Source: Priapulus caudatus
Taxonomy: Eukaryota > Priapulida > Priapulimorpha > Priapulimorphida > Priapulidae
NCBI RefSeq assembly: GCF_000485595.1
Contig: NW_014577835.1
Coordinates: forward strand, 199,650-220,740
Length of the DNA: 21,091 bases
Reading direction: 5' to 3'
Shown: positions 17,542 through 21,091 of the stretch, in pieces
How positions within the stretch are numbered: position 1 is the stretch's first letter
Layout: every line of letters begins with the position of its first letter
The notes under the pieces: model-generated
The model's input: the letters and a program-made list of their open reading frames with translations, nothing else
What the model was told of the DNA's origin: nothing
The model's database searches: none
Made by a program: the position numbers and the translations under genes

Positions 17542-18314
17542 ATTTTAGAGACACGCTCATCAAAGAATGAGGCCGAATAGTAAATCAAGATACAGCGATT
17601 AACTAGTTAGAATATAATATCATTATCAACAACTCAAACTTAAAAACGCCGCCATGCGACACAAGCGCCATACGCTGCGGACTGCGGTTGGCTCAAGCTA
17701 CGTTACGTATGTAAAGCAAAATTCTAAGGTTATTTATTGTGTTGTATAATGTTATATATTTACAGAATGGCTTGTAAAACAGTTATCAATATTATAAAAA
17801 TATAAAGTTTAAAAAAACAGACTTTTTAAATTAATGTTTCTGCTATAATCTGTGTTACACATCGGTTTACGCGTTATACCACCACCCAAAACAATATACA
17901 GCATAAGCAAGATTCCAGTAAGGATCAAGTAAATTCTACTACTGTCTGAGTAAAATCATTCAATTTGTGAATAAGTACGTTTGTGTCGCTTATTTATACT
18001 TATAAATGGCGAGATTTGAACTGTGACCGAGTGCGTGTTAGATACGCGTACAGCCGCAGTGGTAGCATCGATGGCAGTGGCAAGAACAAGTTGAAGTTGA
18101 AGAACATTGTGATTGTTTTGATTTGTTGTCATTGACTGACTCGTGACTGTGTTGAAAATGTCACCATAAATATTATAGTGGCATCTCCCATCTGATAAAA
18201 TATCGGTAAATAATAGTAAAGAAACATGTTCCGTGAACGACGCATATAAATATTACTTTAATCCCTTTATATGACATAACAGACAGTTAATTTCCATATT
18301 ACGACAAACGAGAT
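17542..18314. promoter_or_regulatory. Shared promoter region between divergent PMF1 and SCAPER-like genes
   Basis: 773 bp separate the two start codons on opposite strands. The region has a GC-richer island around 17645-17705 (cgccgccatgcg at 17648-17659 resembles a YY1 core GCCGCCAT; gcggttggctc is nearby). TATAAATA at 18245-18252, about 65 bp before the SCAPER-like ATG, is a candidate TATA element on the plus strand. The functional assignment is inferred from layout and motifs only. Confidence 0.45.
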
Positions 18315-18758
18315 ATGATTAGAAACGGCAAAAACGACGCAAAGAGAAAGCAAAATAACAATCACAATGGGCACGATGGCAGCCGACAGCAGCAACAACG
18401 CGAACGCGGTGCAAGTACGCGTAGCGGCAGCAACGCTAAGTCGAACGTAGTTCCTGAGCGGGAAATCTCTAAACCACGTGCACAGCCAAACGGAGAACAG
18501 AGTACCGTGAGATCTACCGCTTCTAACACCGCTCACACTCGGAAAACACCCGACGCGTCGCACGGAGTAGAGAAACGAGGGCAATCATCTGAAGAAGGAT
18601 GTGGTCCATCGGTTGCTGCACAGCGTAGCCAGCCACAGCTACAGCCACCGACTACAGGTGCTTGGGCGGTACCGTACACATCTGTAGTGAATGCTGTCAG
18701 AGACACGACCGTGCCTGACAACCACCTCGAAGCGGTAGTGATGTCACACCCTTCCCAG
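18315..18758 (+). CDS. SCAPER: Probable SCAPER-like coding exon 1, low-complexity N-terminus
   Basis: An ATG at 18315, with an in-frame TAA 27 nt upstream, opens 148 codons to CAG|GTAGAG, a good donor in phase 0; the frame would otherwise stop at 18782. The joined next exon starts in phase 0 at 19128. The product is hydrophilic, Asn/Gln/Arg/Ser-rich (KRKQNNNHNGHDGSRQQQQR near the start), likely disordered, ending NHLEAVVMSHPSQ. Human SCAPER begins almost directly at the VRRIVAEEGR motif, so this would be a long extension. Alternatively this is an unrelated short ORF or 5' UTR and translation starts at ATG 19128. Joining to SCAPER is inference. Confidence 0.5.
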
Positions 18759-19127
18759 GTAGAGATAATAACACAAGTTTAGTCCTATTTATGGCTCATG
18801 TACATACTTCATCACCATTAAACCCTATGATCCCCATCCTTAACTGTAATTAATTCACTCTTATCTCCAACCATCAACCCACCCTAATCCTAATCCAATG
18901 CTAACCTTATTCACTCACAATGGTGTCCTAAAGAGTGAGTGAGTTGACATCTATGTGCATTTAACACAATTGTATTTTCTCCTGACATGCTCACCTAGCT
19001 CATGTATGCTTTGGCTCGGATATACACATGCGATAATTAGCTGCATCATTATCATAAAAGATAAGTATTGTAAGTAACTGGTCTGCATTTATGTGTTTAG
19101 CTCGTTATGCTGGTTTTGATGTTTCAG
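18759..19127. other. SCAPER-like intron 1 (inferred)
   Basis: A 369-bp AT-rich stretch between the inferred donor GTAGAG and acceptor gatgtttcag. It contains several CTAACC/CCCTAA-like motifs (about 18878-18906) but no true telomeric array. Confidence 0.45.
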
Positions 19128-19245
19128 ATGTCGAACAGTAGTCAGCAGAACATTAAGGAGGTGCGGAAGATTGTAGAGGAGGAAGGTCGATCAGCGAGGA
19201 ACCTCATAACGTGGAATGTTCCCATCGAGGAGGTGACGAATGAAG
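19128..19245 (+). CDS. SCAPER: SCAPER-like exon with conserved N-terminal EEGR..ARNLI motif
   Basis: A 118-nt exon after acceptor gatgtttcag and before donor GTGAGA (phase 1 out). It encodes MSNSSQQNIKEVRKIVEEEG then RSARNLITWNVPIEEVTNE. Recalled human SCAPER (S-phase cyclin A-associated protein in the ER) has VRRIVAEEGRTARNLIAWSV near its start, a close match. SCAPER binds cyclin A/CDK2 and influences cell-cycle progression; its loss causes retinal and intellectual disease in humans. The ATG at the first base of the exon could itself be the start codon. GTGACG at 19232 is a weaker alternative donor. Confidence 0.75.
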
Positions 19246-19327
19246 GTGAGAAGGCTGCCCGCTGTTAATGCATTGCATAACTAATGCACGGCATAGGTAA
19301 TGCCACAAACTCATTTCCTACCACCTC

Positions 19328-19353
19328 GAGCTGTGACGATGTTTTGTGTTTAG
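19328..19353 (+). repeat. Exact 26-bp direct repeat, left copy
   Basis: GAGCTGTGACGATGTTTTGT plus GTTTAG, identical to 19842-19867. Preceding sequence (GGTAATGCCACAAAC, TCATTTCC) is also similar to that before the right copy, so a longer segment of about 60-100 bp was duplicated. Confidence 0.9.
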
Positions 19354-19398
19354 GAATTTTTTTTGTTTTGTGTTAGTGTGCAGTGTGCACACAGCATA

Positions 19399-19766
19399 GC
19401 AGGGCGCGAAATTAGCACCGGCCCACTGGCATATGCCGGCAAATTATTTGGAGGGCCGGTAACATTGGCAAAACACCGGCCCTCCGAGCCGGTGGTTTCA
19501 GCCGTGTTAGTGAGTACCTACATTTTTATTTATAGCAAATAGCCTACATTACTTTTTACCTGAAGGAGTTCATGCCATGACTTATCAACATTTTACAAAT
19601 TTGAAATCGAGAATGCAAGCGTGAAACATGCGACATGGTTTTACATAACAAATTTGTTGAGGGCTGGTAAATTATGGTGAGTGCTGGTAAACAATTAACT
19701 CGGTACCAAGAGCCGGGGATCTGGGGCCGGGTGGCGATAAATATGCTGAATTTGCGTGCCGCCCTG
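19399..19766. mobile_element. GC-rich 0.37-kb MITE in the SCAPER-like intron
   Basis: The left end AGGGCGCGAAATTAGCACCG and the reversed right end AGGGCGGCACGCAAATTCAG are similar inverted termini. The interior has GCCGG-rich motifs, including a perfect 11-bp stem GGAGGGCCGGT / ACCGGCCCTCC (19450-19460 with 19475-19485). GCAT flanks both ends. The superfamily is not recognised. Confidence 0.5.
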
Positions 19767-19841
19767 CATCAGGTAACGTGCCGCAAACGTCTCATTTCCC
19801 ATACGCAGCGCGCGTCGAGGGACTCGATCCAATTGGCAAGA

Positions 19842-19867
19842 GAGCTGTGACGATGTTTTGTGTTTAG
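19842..19867 (+). repeat. Exact 26-bp direct repeat, right copy
   Basis: Second copy of 19328-19353; the upstream GGTAACGTGCCGCAAAC and TCATTTCC at about 19772-19799 echo the left copy. The GC-rich MITE lies between the two. Confidence 0.9.
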
Positions 19868-19920
19868 ACAATGCAAAAGTGAGTAATTGGGTTGGGTGAA
19901 TACATATATTAATAGTTTAG

Positions 19921-20925
19921 CCGGCAACCTGCAAGTCCCCGACGACGCCAAGCGCTAGACAGTGCCCGCACACCAAACCACGCGTCGCATCGTCAGGCCA
20001 ATGCACAACGCGGCTCACAGATCCTCACGACCCAAACCTCAGTGCCCACCACGCCAACCTCAGTCAGCGAACCCACACCCGCAGTCCACGACCACGCCAA
20101 CCCTCCAGTCCGCCACGCACAAAACTCTCAGTCCGCGCACCCGCAAGCTCAGTCGGCGGGCGGCAACCACAACGGTCAGTCAGCACACGCGCAACCTCAG
20201 TCGCCACCAGCAAACGCTGACAGTCACCCAGCCCAGAGCGCGGGCAGTGCTAGCGCAGCCCAACGGCGTCAGTCGCGCCCACCCAAGCCCTCAGTCCCGC
20301 ACCGCAGAGCGCTCAGTCAGCCAAAGCCTGCCAACCCTCATCGCACAGCCCGCAACGGGCCCTAGTCCCCTCTGGCGCCCCCCGCCATCGCCCCTCCAGA
20401 TTCACGCAGCCCAAGCTCAGTCCCGGCGGACACGCGCAATCATTTTTATTCGCTCAGGCACAGTCCTGACCTGCCTAACAAATATCAGATAACAAATCTG
20501 CTGGTCAAATATGTTTGTGGCTTTAACGCCGCGTCCGCCATCCTCGTTCTCCATTCAGCTGGAAACGCAAAGCGCCGTGCGCGCCGGCCCGCCCCCGGCT
20601 GGACGAAGCAGACAGCGTCATCACGACCTGACGAAGGTCGCCCGCCGGAAAGGTGCAGCGCGGACCCGCCGTCCTGGACGGCAGTCCGCGCAAGAGAAGA
20701 GCGCGCGAGCGGCAGCCCGCCGTGCAGGCAGGGGGCCCGCCAGCAGGGGCACAAAGCGCGACGGCTGCGAGGCGCGCTACTGGGCGTATCCTGTCTTGAC
20801 AACGAGCTGCAGGCGGCGCGATCGTGAGAATCTACCAGACGAGGTGCGAAGGACCACGACAGAGAAGGCGTGTCATCGAGTTGCAAAGGCTGCAGCGGAG
20901 TGCTGTGTGACAACGACAGCTTAGA
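19921..20925 (+). CDS. SCAPER: Probable SCAPER-like coding block, frameshifted (low-complexity, then RYWA motif)
   Basis: GC-rich sequence after acceptor-like aatagtttag, unlike the AT-rich flanks. Gln/Ser/Ala/His-rich runs occur in alternating frames (PRQPQSANPHPQS near 20050; QSAHPQAQSAGGNHNGQSAH near 20130; PANADSHPAQSAG near 20210), followed by an Arg/Ala-rich stretch and EARYWAY at 20769-20786. Beyond it, DN, LQAA and IYQT appear in shifted frames; human SCAPER has RARYWAFLFDN..RAVDEIY at this point. The conserved segment supports homology, but at least two or three indels break the frame. These may be read errors or decay. Exon limits are not resolved; a further intron inside the block is possible. 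Confidence 0.45.
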
Positions 20926-21091
20926 TATGATTGACGAATGCTATACAACACTCTAGATATGATACTGGGCAAGTGGCTTCTGACCAAACATTAGGGCAAT
21001 GCTTTGACAAGCAAACAGCTTAAGATATGGTATGAACAATGCTTGAAACATTAGGAATTGCTTGCAACACACTTAGATATGATTGACAAAA
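20920..21091 (+). repeat. Degenerate tandem repeat at window end
   Basis: Diverged units of roughly 30 bp, with TTAGATATGATTGAC at 20922 and again at 21050, and related pieces between (CTAGATATGAT, TAAGATATGGTATGA, CAATGCTT). It probably continues past the window edge. Confidence 0.5.

Noticed and set aside
20485-20913. 142-codon minus-strand ORF
   Set aside because: It is a shadow of a GC-rich region whose plus strand carries the SCAPER-like RYWA block.

Overview
The window is nuclear DNA from an invertebrate animal. Its genes are split by spliceosomal introns with GT-AG (and one GC-AG) boundaries, the introns are full of DNA transposons with inverted termini, and there are vertebrate-type TTAGGG repeats. 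Three metazoan genes can be read. Their divergence from human proteins (recalled, not searched) and the AT-rich, transposon-rich introns would fit a sponge or another early-branching animal, but the phylum cannot be fixed from this sequence. No prokaryotic features were seen.

Layout. (1) 1-12650, plus strand: the 3' part of PIK3C3 (VPS34, class III phosphatidylinositol 3-kinase). Seven coding exons at 1173-1242, 2823-2972, 7301-7373, 9899-10067, 10550-10640, 11070-11195 and 12364-12378 encode about the last 230 residues, ending in YWRK and a stop. Upstream exons lie outside the window. (2) 13150-17541, minus strand: a complete PMF1/NNF1 gene, a subunit of the MIS12 kinetochore complex, in four coding exons (about 191 residues). 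It is tail-to-tail with PIK3C3. (3) From 18315, plus strand: the 5' end of a SCAPER-like gene, head-to-head with PMF1 across a 773-bp shared promoter region.

Mobile and repeated DNA fills the introns. PIK3C3 intron 1 (of this window) holds a 606-bp MITE nested in a fold-back element. Intron 2 holds a 3.45-kb element with about 0.8-kb inverted termini, related to that MITE and Mutator-like in structure, with interstitial TTAGGG repeats in one terminus. Intron 3 is mostly a 2.1-kb, 24-bp minisatellite of about 89 noisy copies starting a few bases after the exon that encodes the kinase catalytic loop. Intron 6 holds a small element with AGGGGTGTAA termini. PMF1 introns 1 and 3 each hold an element flanked by TTAA. 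The one in intron 3 carries an acidic exon-like ORF ending at a tryptophan, reminiscent of the N-terminal part of P2X7-C-terminus-like cysteine-domain proteins. A GC-rich MITE lies in the SCAPER intron between two copies of a duplicated segment.

Sequence quality is uneven. The PIK3C3 catalytic-loop exon, the 24-bp array and the SCAPER third coding block all carry indels, while the other exons read cleanly. This pattern suggests uncorrected long-read error at least as much as real gene decay. The three host genes have unrelated cellular roles (endosomal/autophagy lipid kinase, kinetochore assembly, cell-cycle/ER-associated cyclin A partner) and do not form a pathway. The most unusual features are the transposon-in-transposon structures, the donor-site-like minisatellite beside a catalytic exon, and the TTAA element with an ORF fragment.
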